This document shows positions 25,087 through 32,505 of a stretch of 64,000 nucleotides of DNA, one piece after another. A program made the translations under genes and the position numbers. The notes under the pieces were generated by a model. That model saw only the letters and a list, made by a program, of their open reading frames with translations. It searched no databases and was not told where the DNA came from. Origin of the DNA: JADKAV01 sp963732355 (lineage in GTDB: Bacteria > Actinomycetota > Actinomycetes > S36-B12 > UBA10799); contig CAVSZD010000007.1 of NCBI GenBank assembly GCA_963732355.1, forward strand, positions 434,001 through 498,000, given 5' to 3'. Numbering within the stretch: the stretch's first letter is position 1; each line of letters starts with the position of its first letter.

Positions 25087-25432
25087 CTGTTGGCGCAGTC
25101 ACGAGCAGATCGACATCCGATTGCGGGCCATCCTCGCCTCGAGCCACACTCCCAAAGATGCGAATGTTGGTGAAGCCGGCCTCGCGCGCAATCCGCAGAA
25201 TCTCACCTCGCTTCGCCGCAACGGCCCTGCCCCGTGTAGACGTCGGCTGGAACCGCAGTAGCCTGGCCACCTCCGGCTGACTGCGACCCACACACTCGGC
25301 GATCTGCCGCTGGCTCATTCCCGCGTTGGAGCCCCTCCGCACCGCCTCCACCAGCAGAGAGCGAGACTGGCGGTGCAGTTCGGCGCTACGAGTGGCCGCC
25401 TCCCGCAACTCAGCCCGCAGACGTTCCTCCAC
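24950..25432 (-). CDS. mntA: MntA-type nucleotidyltransferase antitoxin with N-terminal HTH
   Basis: About 160 residues. A helical N-terminus is followed by a helix-turn-helix (residues ~38-62, MSQRQIAECVGRSQPEVARLL) and a minimal nucleotidyltransferase domain with the GSX10DXD motif (G94-S95, D106-V-D108). This adenylyltransferase type neutralises HepT by AMPylation, and the HTH suggests that it also represses its own promoter. I chose the GTG at 25430-25432, preceded by GGGAAG; another GTG at 25442-25444 is possible. Longer in-frame starts run into the second repeat copy and are rejected. Confidence 0.85.
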   Translation of the reverse strand: MEERLRAELREAATRSAELHRQSRSLLVEAVRRGSNAGMSQRQIAECVGRSQPEVARLLRFQPTSTRGRAVAAKRGEILRIAREAGFTNIRIFGSVARGEDGPQSDVDLLVTAPTDVSLLDLARLERSLSDVVGEKVEIVPDSRLRSIVRETAIAEAIPL

Positions 25433-25446
25433 TTCGCTTCCCACAA

Positions 25447-25462
25447 GGTCGATAGTACGACC
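25447..25462. promoter_or_regulatory. Candidate autoregulatory operator of mntA-hepT
   Basis: GGTCG-TACTAT-CGACC is an inverted repeat around a -10-like TACTAT, within 20 bp upstream of the mntA start. Its position fits repression by the MntA HTH domain. Confidence 0.45.
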
Positions 25463-25502
25463 TATCAGTACCCGGGGCCAGTCACCACCCGTTCCAACAA
25501 CG

Positions 25503-25556
25503 TTCCCCACGGCTACCGGTGCCATGCGAACACTGGCGTGGCGTTGCCGTCGTGAC
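25503..25556 (+). pseudogene. Remnant of an msrA 3' end
   Basis: The last 18 codons of an MsrA (VPHGYRCHANTGVALPS then stop) sit without the rest of the gene. Compared with the intact msrA, four codons differ silently and the final Leu is Ser, so this piece came from a related but different msrA allele. Confidence 0.8.
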
Positions 25557-25562
25557 AGTTGC

Positions 25563-25892
25563 CTAGGACAACTCCCCGAACAGTCGACTGAGGGTGGACT
25601 CGAAGCCCGGCAGATCCTTGTCAATGGTGGCCTCGATCATGTCGCGGTCGATGAAGGTGTAACCGTGAGCAATCCGGTTGCGCGTGGCCCAGATCAATGG
25701 CCATTCCTCCCCGAAAGCACCGACGCGCATATTGGAGCTCATGTTGGCAACCGCCTCGATCGCCGCGGCCAGACGCAGGCACACCGCATCGGCGACGGTC
25801 TGGTCGTCAAGGTCGCGCCGCGCTTGATGCGAACGAAGCACCTCGAGGTGACCCAAGGCATCGGCGAGCAGTTCCCGGTCGCTGCGGCTCAC
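25563..25892 (-). CDS. hepT: HepT-type HEPN toxin, second identical copy
   Basis: A 109-residue protein identical to the 24624-24953 product, including the RX4HXY motif. Upstream only the last ~45 codons of mntA remain, with no usable start, so this copy has no cognate antitoxin gene of its own. It could be neutralised by MntA from the neighbouring intact module, or be silent for lack of a promoter. Confidence 0.85.
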   Translation of the reverse strand: MSRSDRELLADALGHLEVLRSHQARRDLDDQTVADAVCLRLAAAIEAVANMSSNMRVGAFGEEWPLIWATRNRIAHGYTFIDRDMIEATIDKDLPGFESTLSRLFGELS

Positions 25893-26025
25893 AGCGGGAT
25901 CGCCTCCGCGATCGCCGTTTCACGCACAATCGAACGCAGTCGCGAGTCCGGCACGATCTCGACCTTCTCCCCCACAACGTCCGAGAGAGAGCGCTCAAGC
26001 CGCGCTAGATCCAGCAGGGAGACAT
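25889..26025 (-). pseudogene. mntA 3' fragment
   Basis: About 45 codons matching the MntA C-terminus (LSDVVGEKVEIVPDSRLR). The HTH and the catalytic GSX10DXD motif are missing. The frame has no start codon before an upstream TAG, so it cannot make antitoxin. Confidence 0.85.
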
Positions 26026-26055
26026 GATGCGCCTACTCGATGTCCGCTTCCGGTT

Positions 26056-26081
26056 AGTATTCCATAATTCTATGGAATACT
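26056..26081. promoter_or_regulatory. Perfect 26-bp palindromic operator of the sulfur operon
   Basis: AGTATTCCATA-ATTC-TATGGAATACT has perfect 11-bp arms and stands out as A/T-rich in a GC-rich region. It lies about 60 bp before the ArsR-rhodanese start. ArsR/SmtB regulators bind such 12-2-12-type dyads, so autoregulation is likely. Confidence 0.75.
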
Positions 26082-26139
26082 GCACAATGGAGTGCAGGTC
26101 GCTATTCAGGCGGGGGGCGGGTTTGGCCGGGAGGACACG

Positions 26140-26826
26140 GTGAATAGTCGGGACGCCAAGACGGCGATGTTCGAGCAGTTCGCTCGGGCGGGTAAGGGCC
26201 TGGCCAACCCCAAGCGTTTGGAACTACTTGACCTCCTCGTTCAGGGTGAGCGTTCGGTTGATTCTTTGGCGCGTGCGGCGGGGCTGCAGATCTCGACCAC
26301 CTCGATGCACCTGCAGGCTCTGAAGGATGCGGGCCTGGTGCGCGCTCGACGCGAGGGGACCTTCGTGCACTACCGGATCGCGGGCGAAGACGTCGGCGCA
26401 CTGCTGGCGCTGCTACGCGATGTCGCCGCCGGACATCTTGCCGATGCAGACCGTGCTGCGGCGAACTATCTTGGCGTTGTCCCCGACCAGGCCGCGCTGC
26501 CGGTGCAACGCGAGGAGTTGCTGGAGCGGGTGCGCATCGGAGATGTGGTTGTCCTCGACGTGCGCCCATCCGTGGAATACTCCGCTGGCCACGTCCCGGG
26601 GGCGGTGTCCGTGCCACTGGATCGGCTTGAAGACTACTTGGATCGACTGCCTGCCGATGTTGAAGTAGTTGCGTACTGTCGCGGGGCTTACTGCGTATTG
26701 GCGTACGAAGCGGTCCGCACCCTCACCGGGGCGGGACGTGCCGCCCGGCGGCTGGATGACGGGATGTTGGAGTGGCGGCTGGCCGGTCTGCCCGTTGAGG
26801 TTGGCCCTGAAACTGGTGCGGCGTGA
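26140..26826 (+). CDS. ArsR-family regulator fused to a rhodanese domain
   Basis: A 228-residue fusion. An ArsR/SmtB winged helix occupies residues ~20-95 (NPKRLELLDLLVQGERSVDSLA, STTSMHLQALKDAGLV, HYRIAGEDV). A rhodanese domain occupies ~125-222 with an active-site loop YCRGAYC (C180, C185). Fusions of this kind are thought to sense reactive sulfur or other thiophilic species. I placed the start at the GTG 26140, after GGGAGG. The next gene overlaps by 4 bp, and two more follow with an overlap and a 22-bp gap. It is probably the autoregulated first gene of a four-gene operon. Confidence 0.88.
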   Translation: MNSRDAKTAMFEQFARAGKGLANPKRLELLDLLVQGERSVDSLARAAGLQISTTSMHLQALKDAGLVRARREGTFVHYRIAGEDVGALLALLRDVAAGHLADADRAAANYLGVVPDQAALPVQREELLERVRIGDVVVLDVRPSVEYSAGHVPGAVSVPLDRLEDYLDRLPADVEVVAYCRGAYCVLAYEAVRTLTGAGRAARRLDDGMLEWRLAGLPVEVGPETGAA

Positions 26827-27557
26827 GTCGCAACGCCCTGCCCGCGTGGGACTCCGTTGTAACGGTTGTGGCGCACCCCGACGACGAATCCTTTGCGCTC
26901 GGAGCGATCCTCGCAGCACTGACCGAGCGTGGCTCCCGTGTAGCGGTCCTGTGCCTGACCCGCGGCGAAGCGTCCACGCTGCACGGCGTGGACGGGGACT
27001 TGTCCGAGGTGCGTGCCAAGGAACTCGCGGCAGCAGCCAAGGAACTGTCGATCGACACGGTGACCCTGTGCGCTTATCCGGACGGGGGCCTGACCGATGT
27101 TGACGCGACGGTGTTGCGGCAGGAGGTCTCCCGGGCCGCGGACGCCGCTGCACCGGACGGCTTCATCGTTTTCGACCCCAGCGGAGTCACCAGTCACCCT
27201 GACCATCAGCGTGCGACCGCCGTCGCCGTCGATGTGGCGAGGGCCCGGGGGCTGCCGGCACTGGGCTGGACACTACCCACGGACGTCGCCCACACGTTGA
27301 ACGCGGAGTTGGGAACCCAGTTCGTCGGCCATGACCGGGCGGACATAGACCTGGTAGTCCATGTCGACAGAGCGGCCCAGCACCGCGCTCTCGCCTGCCA
27401 CCCCAGCCAGGCAGTTCCTGGCAGCGCATTGTGGCGGCGGCTGGATCTGCTCGGCGACACCGAGAACCTGCGCTGGCTGTCCCGCCCGGACACCGATACT
27501 TCGCAGTCCGAACCGGGCCGGTCGCCCGGAACTGAATCCGAAGGAATGCACCTATGA
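26823..27557 (+). CDS. PIG-L/LmbE-family deacetylase
   Basis: A 244-residue zinc hydrolase of the family that includes MshB, Mca and BshB. The metal motif AHPDDE is at residues 17-22 and the second motif SHPDHQ has H125 and H128. It is shorter than Mca and MshB. Known relatives deacetylate GlcNAc-linked small molecules or cleave thiol conjugates. Its placement between an ArsR-rhodanese and a DsrE protein (GTGA and ATGA overlaps) suggests a substrate tied to low-molecular-weight thiols or sulfur transfer; this is inference. Confidence 0.82.
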   Translation: MSRNALPAWDSVVTVVAHPDDESFALGAILAALTERGSRVAVLCLTRGEASTLHGVDGDLSEVRAKELAAAAKELSIDTVTLCAYPDGGLTDVDATVLRQEVSRAADAAAPDGFIVFDPSGVTSHPDHQRATAVAVDVARARGLPALGWTLPTDVAHTLNAELGTQFVGHDRADIDLVVHVDRAAQHRALACHPSQAVPGSALWRRLDLLGDTENLRWLSRPDTDTSQSEPGRSPGTESEGMHL

Positions 27558-27904
27558 ACGTCCTAATGATCATCAACGGTTCCGCCTACGGGTTGGACTC
27601 CACCTTCAACGCCGTCCGCCTGGCTGCCTCGTTGGCCAAGCGCGAGGGCGTCGATACGACCGTGTTCTTGATGGGTGACGGTGTCACCGCTGCGATCGCT
27701 GGGCAGAAGACGCCCGACGGGTACTACAAACTCGACCGCATGCTCGGCACCGTAGTACGTAACGGCGGCACGATCGAGTGCTGCGGAACGTGCATGGATG
27801 CCCGCGGGATCGCCGAGACCACGCTCATCGAGGGCGCAAGACGATCGACCATGGAAGCCCTCACCGACCTGGTCCTTGCTGCCGACAAAGTCGTCACCTT
27901 CTGA
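27554..27904 (+). CDS. DsrE-family sulfur carrier
   Basis: A 116-residue DsrE/TusD-like protein (MNVLMIINGSAYGLDSTFNA) with a cysteine cluster IECCGTC (C76, C77, C80) at the position of the persulfide-carrying cysteine of the family. Such proteins accept sulfane sulfur from rhodaneses or cysteine desulfurases and pass it on. It is coupled by ATGA to the PIG-L gene and lies just before the cysteine desulfurase. Confidence 0.85.
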   Translation: MNVLMIINGSAYGLDSTFNAVRLAASLAKREGVDTTVFLMGDGVTAAIAGQKTPDGYYKLDRMLGTVVRNGGTIECCGTCMDARGIAETTLIEGARRSTMEALTDLVLAADKVVTF

Positions 27905-27926
27905 CCGGGCTGTCGGCTTCAGAACT

Positions 27927-29084
27927 ATGATCCCCGTTCATCCGGGCTTGCCGGACCGTCCCGTCTACCTGGACTACAACGCGACCACCCCGACCGACCC
28001 GCGGGTGTTCGACGCCATGACGCCCTACCTGGCAGTCGAGTTCGGCAATCCGTCAAGCAGTCACGCCTACGGACGTTCCGCGGCCGTGGCGCTTGGCCTC
28101 GCCCGGGGGCAAGTCGCTGCCCTTATCGCCGCACGAGCTCACGAAATCGTGTTCACCGGGAGCGGGTCTGAGGCCGACGCGCTGGCCATCCGCGGCACGG
28201 TCCTTGCCGCTGGGAAGGCGAAGCCGCACATCATCACGCAGGCGACCGAACATCCCGCCGTCCTAGCCGCTTGCGACCAACTCGCGCAATTCCACAATGC
28301 CGAGGTGACGGTGCTAGGGGTCGACCGGGATGGTCGGGTGGACCCAGCCGCGGTCGCCGCAGCGATCACTGCGAACACAGTACTCGTAACAATCATGCAC
28401 GCGAACAACGAGACTGGGACGATCCAACCGATGGCGGAAATCGCCAAGGTAACTCGGGCGGCTGGGGTGCTGCTTCACTGCGACGCCGCCCAGTCGGTCG
28501 GGAAGATCGACGTCGATGTCGGCGTCCTCGGCGTCGACCTGCTGACGGTTGTTGGGCACAAGGTGTATGCCCCAAAGGGCATCGCCGCCCTGTACGTTCG
28601 CGACGGAATCGAGCTCGTCCCCTTGATCGCTGGCGGCGGCCAGGAGAACGGCCGACGCGCAGGAACAGAGAACGTCGCCTACGCGGTAGGTCTGGGTGCC
28701 GCCGCCGAACTGGCTCGCCTGGCGATCGGCGAGGGGGAAACCACACGCCTGACCGCGCTGCGGGCCCGCCTGCATAAGCAACTCGGGGACCGACTCCCCG
28801 AGCGGGTGCACCTCAACGGACACCCGAAGCATCGACTGCCCAATACGGTCAACGTCAGCATTGACGGCGCTCCGGCACTTGGCGTGCTTGCGGGAATCCC
28901 CGACCTTGCCGCATCAGCCGGCTCCGCCTGTCACGCCGGACGAGACGAGCCGTCGCCGGTTCTGAGCGCCATGGGGATATCACCGACGCGCGCACTCACC
29001 GCTTTGCGGCTCTCGCTCGGGAGATGGACAACCCCCGATGAGATAGACCACGCCGCCGCCGCCATCGCGGCATCTGCCACCTGA
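27927..29084 (+). CDS. Cysteine desulfurase (NifS/IscS-like)
   Basis: A 385-residue PLP enzyme that removes sulfur from cysteine as a protein persulfide. The PLP lysine is K212 in VVGHKVYAPKG, HCDAAQSVGK precedes it, and the active cysteine is C335 in SAGSACHAGRDEPSPVL. The N-terminus VYLDYNATTPTDPRV is canonical. I chose the ATG at 27927, 22 bp after the DsrE stop. It ends the operon and would load sulfur onto the DsrE and rhodanese partners. No scaffold or ferredoxin genes are nearby, so a dedicated iron-sulfur role is less likely. Confidence 0.92.
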   Translation: MIPVHPGLPDRPVYLDYNATTPTDPRVFDAMTPYLAVEFGNPSSSHAYGRSAAVALGLARGQVAALIAARAHEIVFTGSGSEADALAIRGTVLAAGKAKPHIITQATEHPAVLAACDQLAQFHNAEVTVLGVDRDGRVDPAAVAAAITANTVLVTIMHANNETGTIQPMAEIAKVTRAAGVLLHCDAAQSVGKIDVDVGVLGVDLLTVVGHKVYAPKGIAALYVRDGIELVPLIAGGGQENGRRAGTENVAYAVGLGAAAELARLAIGEGETTRLTALRARLHKQLGDRLPERVHLNGHPKHRLPNTVNVSIDGAPALGVLAGIPDLAASAGSACHAGRDEPSPVLSAMGISPTRALTALRLSLGRWTTPDEIDHAAAAIAASAT

Positions 29085-29278
29085 TCCGCGCGACTGGCGT
29101 CGGTGATGGAATCCCTTCCCGGCACCATAGCCTGAGCAAGGTGATCGAGTAGGTGCTTTAGCTGCTGGGATCCGAGGATGACGCGGCCAAGTCGACCGGC
29201 GTCGGGGGCCAGGATGGCGTGGAAGACGAGCACCCGCAGAGAACCACAAGGACACTTGCGGCCACGAGCAGCCGCCCC

Positions 29279-29917
29279 TTACTGGCCCTCAGACATCAGC
29301 TGCTGCATCGTCGTGATCTCTTGCTGCTGGCCTGTGATGATCGCATCGGTCAGGGTCGTCACTTGGTTGCTGTTCGACACCTGCGCCTGCTGAGCCATCG
29401 AGATGGCGCCTTGATGGTGCGCGATCATCATGGTCAGCCACATCTGGTCGAAATCGGTTCCGCGTGCCTGCTGCAGTTGCTGCATCTGCTCAGCGGTCAT
29501 CATCCCCGACATGGTCATGGCGCCCATGTCGTGGCCGCTGTGATCCATGCCTGCCACGCCGCTGCCGTCGGTGGCGCCAGGCATCGCGGTCGGCGCACCC
29601 CACGCCTGCAGCCACTGGGTCATCTGCTGGATCTCAGGGTCTTGCGCCGCCTTGATCTGCTGGGCAAGCTCTTGGACCTGCTCCGATGCTCCCGACTGCG
29701 GGTCGAGCGCAAGGTCGGCCATCTCGATCGCCTGCTGGTGGTGGGGGATCATCGACTGCGCGAAGGCGATGTCTGTCGGCGTTCCCTGCATCATTGGAGC
29801 AGTCGCCACGGATTGCTCCGGCGTCGGTGCGCTCTCGGGGGTGCTCGAGCAAGCAGCCAGTGCTGCCACCCCCAACGTGGCGGCGGCGGACAGGGCGATT
29901 GTGCGTCGGATCTGCAC
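29279..29917 (-). CDS. DUF305 lipoprotein, copper-linked
   Basis: A 212-residue protein with a lipoprotein signal (GVAALAACSS) and a DUF305 ferritin-like helical bundle with two half-repeats: AQSMIPHHQQAIEMADLAL and TMMIAHHQGAISMAQQA. It is rich in Met and His (MDHSGHDMGAMTMSGMM), which suits copper binding outside the membrane. It follows the multicopper oxidase gene by 15 bp and is probably in the same operon. The 194 bp to its right-hand neighbour (29085-29278) hold no gene I can identify. Confidence 0.87.
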   Translation of the reverse strand: MQIRRTIALSAAATLGVAALAACSSTPESAPTPEQSVATAPMMQGTPTDIAFAQSMIPHHQQAIEMADLALDPQSGASEQVQELAQQIKAAQDPEIQQMTQWLQAWGAPTAMPGATDGSGVAGMDHSGHDMGAMTMSGMMTAEQMQQLQQARGTDFDQMWLTMMIAHHQGAISMAQQAQVSNSNQVTTLTDAIITGQQQEITTMQQLMSEGQ

Positions 29918-29932
29918 GGATTTCTCTCCTTC

Positions 29933-31375
29933 TCAGGTGGTGTAGTCGAGGCGGGTCATCATGCCCGCCTCTGCGTGGTAGGCGTTGTGGCAGTGCAGCA
30001 TCCAGCGCCCAGGGTTGTCGGCGACCAGATCGACTTCGGCCCGGGTCATGGGGGGCAGGAGCAGGGTGTCTTTGCGGGGACCAGTCCCTCCGGCCGGCCC
30101 CACCTGGAACGTGTGACCGTGCAGGTGCACGGGGTGGGTCATCATCGACATGTTCGACATGCGCAGCCGAACGGTTTGGCCCGTCTCCACTGTGAGCGGT
30201 TGCGCCCGGTCGTACGTGGCACCGTTGATGGTCCAGACGTACGGCGCCATGGTCCCGGAGAGAACGAGGTCGTAGTTCTGCTGGGGATCGCTTCTCGGCA
30301 GCCGCACGCTTTCGACGGATTGCAGCATGTCAGCGCCGGCCGGGTAGGCGGACAGCTCGGCAGGAACGGGATCGGCGGGCAGGCGGCCCGCGGCACTGCG
30401 CAGAACGGCCATTGCGTACCCGCTCTTGCCCGCGGGCTGGGCGACCACCGGAAAGACGCCGTCGCCGGCCTGTACGAGGACGTCGTACCGCTCGCCCATC
30501 CCGATCCGCAGTGACTGCGCGTCGACGGGCTGGGCCGGGTAGCCGTCGGTGTGAGTGATGGTCATTCGGTGCCCGCCCACTGCCACGGTGAAGATCGTGT
30601 CCGCTGCGGCGTTGATGATCCGAATCCGGACCCTCTCACCGGGCCTGACGCGCAAGACGTCCGGGTCCGTGTTGGCCCTGCCGTTGATCACATAGAGGGG
30701 GTAGGTGACGTCGCCGCCGTCGGATCCCATGCCCATCCCGCCCATGTGCATCATCCCGCCCTGGTCGCTGCGCTGACCGGCGGCGACCAGATCGTCGAAG
30801 ATTTGCTGCGGGTCCTGGCCCACACCCTGTGTCCAGTCGTCCAGCATGAGCACCCAGTCGTGCTCGTACCGAGCGGGCCGGCCGGGCTCCTCCACGATGA
30901 ACGGGGCGTACAAACCGGTGTCGAGTTGCAGGCCGGTGTGGGGGTGGAACCAGTGTGTGCCCGCGTCCGGGACCACGAAGTCATAGGTGAAAGAGGTGCC
31001 GGATGCGATGGCCGGCGTCGTGACTGCGGGGACCCCGTCCATCGGATTGGGGATCGCGAGACCGTGCCAATGCACGCTGGTCTCCTCGGGAAGGTCATTG
31101 GCGACCGTGATACGCACCCGTTCCCCTGCTTTCGCCCGGATCGCCGGCCCCGGGACGCGGTCGCCGAACGTCCAAGCGGTCGCAGTGCGGCCGCCCAGGT
31201 CGATCTCTGCCTGCCTGGCACGCAAAGTGATCTCCTGGGCGATGGGTCCGGTGGCGGAGGTGGTCGGAGCGACCGCGGTCGTGTTCTTCACCGGTGTACA
31301 CGACGCCAGGGCCGCAGCGCCGGTGGCGCCGAGCGATACGGCCAGAAAGCGGCGCCGCGACATCGGTGAACTCAC
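29933..31375 (-). CDS. Tat-exported multicopper oxidase
   Basis: A 480-residue CueO/CopA-like oxidase that probably oxidises Cu(I) in the envelope. A twin-arginine signal (SRRRFLAVSLGATGAAAL) with a possible lipobox cysteine (ASCTP) is followed by three cupredoxin domains. The copper ligands are in VHWHGL, HWFHPHTG, HPVHLHGHTF and the C-terminal MLHCHNAYHAEAGMM, and a Met/Gly-rich loop (MMHMGGMGMG) is typical of copper-responsive enzymes. It lies upstream of DUF305 and diverges from a SHOCT/two-component operon. Confidence 0.92.
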   Translation of the reverse strand: MSSPMSRRRFLAVSLGATGAAALASCTPVKNTTAVAPTTSATGPIAQEITLRARQAEIDLGGRTATAWTFGDRVPGPAIRAKAGERVRITVANDLPEETSVHWHGLAIPNPMDGVPAVTTPAIASGTSFTYDFVVPDAGTHWFHPHTGLQLDTGLYAPFIVEEPGRPARYEHDWVLMLDDWTQGVGQDPQQIFDDLVAAGQRSDQGGMMHMGGMGMGSDGGDVTYPLYVINGRANTDPDVLRVRPGERVRIRIINAAADTIFTVAVGGHRMTITHTDGYPAQPVDAQSLRIGMGERYDVLVQAGDGVFPVVAQPAGKSGYAMAVLRSAAGRLPADPVPAELSAYPAGADMLQSVESVRLPRSDPQQNYDLVLSGTMAPYVWTINGATYDRAQPLTVETGQTVRLRMSNMSMMTHPVHLHGHTFQVGPAGGTGPRKDTLLLPPMTRAEVDLVADNPGRWMLHCHNAYHAEAGMMTRLDYTT

Positions 31376-31415
31376 GACTCGACCCTGACAAAGGTTCTTG
31401 GAGGTGCTGCCCAGG

Positions 31416-31462
31416 TTCGATGAAGTTTCGATGAAGGGCGACCTTCATGGAGTCTTCATGGA
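31416..31462. promoter_or_regulatory. Two tandem direct-repeat pairs, likely response-regulator sites
   Basis: TTCGATGAAG occurs twice 11 bp apart (31416 and 31427), and CTTCATGGA occurs twice 11 bp apart (31443 and 31454), the second pair in inverse orientation. OmpR-family regulators bind such ~11-bp-spaced direct repeats. The block lies between the divergent oxidase and SHOCT/regulator operons and could control both. Confidence 0.65.
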
Positions 31463-31525
31463 AACCCAAGTCCGATCTCCATCGGTGGCCCGGATGCTGG
31501 AGGTGTCGTCGACTCACGGAGGTGG

Positions 31526-31783
31526 ATGACGATGATGAACAACTACGGCTGGAACGGCTGGATGCTGATGGCGATGTGGCTCTGGCCGCTGCTGATCGCG
31601 GCAGGGATCTGGGCCGTGGTCGCCCTGACCCGGGACCGCCGGGTCACACCGGTGCGGCGCCGATCGGACTCACCGTCTGACATCCTCAAGCAACGCTTCG
31701 CCCGTGGGGAGATCAGCCAGCAGGAGTACGTGGAAGCGGCCGCGATCCTGGACAATGACAGCAGTCGCGCCGCCCATGGGTGA
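31526..31783 (+). CDS. Small membrane protein with SHOCT domain
   Basis: An 85-residue protein with a Trp/Met-rich N-terminus, one transmembrane segment (WLWPLLIAAGIWAVVALT) and a C-terminal SHOCT motif (DILKQRFARGEISQQEYVEAAAIL). Such proteins are common beside copper-resistance genes in actinobacteria; the SHOCT motif probably mediates oligomerisation. It overlaps the longest version of the response-regulator frame by a few bases and is first in its operon. Confidence 0.82.
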   Translation: MTMMNNYGWNGWMLMAMWLWPLLIAAGIWAVVALTRDRRVTPVRRRSDSPSDILKQRFARGEISQQEYVEAAAILDNDSSRAAHG

Positions 31784-31809
31784 TCGTCTCGCGGCGGAAT
31801 GGAGAGTGT

Positions 31810-32505
31810 GTGTCGACACAACTTCGGGTCCTGGTTGTGGAGGACGAACCCGATCTGGCTTCGGTGATCGCCGCTTACTTGCGGGGTGAGACCTTCGACG
31901 TCGACATTGCCGGAACCGGTCCGCAGGCGGTCAAAATGGCCAAGGACCTACGCCCCGATCTCGTCGTGCTCGACATCATGTTGCCCGGTTTCGACGGCCT
32001 CGAGGTGTGTCGGCAACTGCGGACCTTCACGGACTGCTACGTGATCATGCTGACCGCGCGAGACGACGAGATCGACAAGGTGATCGGCCTGTCCGTCGGG
32101 GCCGACGACTACCTCGTCAAGCCCTTCTCGCCACGAGAACTGACGGCCCGAATCCGCGCGATGCTGCGCCGGCCCCGCACGCTCGGGCAGGAGTCGACAG
32201 GGCAGCACGCCAGGCTGTTCGGCGCGCTGCGGCTCGACCCCGACGCCCGCAAGGTCTGGCTCGACGACGTCGAACTGAATCTGACCCGCACTGAGTTCGA
32301 CCTGCTCGAGAGCCTCACCAGCGCACCGAAGCGCGCCTTCACGCGCAGGCAACTCATCGACGCGGTGTGGGGAAGCGACTGGTACGGCGACGAACACATC
32401 GTGGACGTCCACGTCGGGCACTTGCGCAAGAAGCTCGACGACGACGCCGGATCACCCCGCTTCATCAGGACGGTCCGCGGCGTCGGTTACGGGATGGTGT
32501 CGTGA
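31810..32505 (+). CDS. OmpR/PhoB-family response regulator
   Basis: A 231-residue regulator with a receiver domain (residues ~5-120: phospho-acceptor Asp in LVVLDIMLPGFDGLEV, Lys in LVKPFSPREL) and a winged-helix DNA-binding domain (~140-230: LTRTEFDLLESL, RRQLIDAVWG, RFIRTVRGVGYGM). The GTG at 31810 is preferred; it follows GGAGAG. Its stop overlaps the kinase start (GTGA). Given its place beside the oxidase, DUF305 and SHOCT genes, it probably responds to copper and binds the direct repeats at 31416-31462. Confidence 0.92.
   Translation: MSTQLRVLVVEDEPDLASVIAAYLRGETFDVDIAGTGPQAVKMAKDLRPDLVVLDIMLPGFDGLEVCRQLRTFTDCYVIMLTARDDEIDKVIGLSVGADDYLVKPFSPRELTARIRAMLRRPRTLGQESTGQHARLFGALRLDPDARKVWLDDVELNLTRTEFDLLESLTSAPKRAFTRRQLIDAVWGSDWYGDEHIVDVHVGHLRKKLDDDAGSPRFIRTVRGVGYGMVS

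Larger units (their letters stand above)
25501..26025. repeat. 525-bp direct repeat, copy 2 (msrA end, hepT, truncated mntA)
   Basis: The partner of 24562-25086. It begins inside a diverged msrA 3' end and stops within mntA, after GGGAGACAT, where the sequence switches to unrelated DNA. The abrupt end marks a recombination or deletion junction. Confidence 0.92.

Noticed and set aside
24950..25624. mntA frame extended to 25624 with a different N-terminus
   Set aside because: The extra residues come from reading through the msrA remnant and repeat copy 2;  GTG starts with a Shine-Dalgarno site exist at 25432 and 25444.
29085..29278. Gene remnant between the cysteine desulfurase and DUF305 genes
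   Set aside because: A minus-strand stretch (LVFHAILAPDAGRLGRVIL) looks faintly protein-like but matches no family I know and has no proper start.
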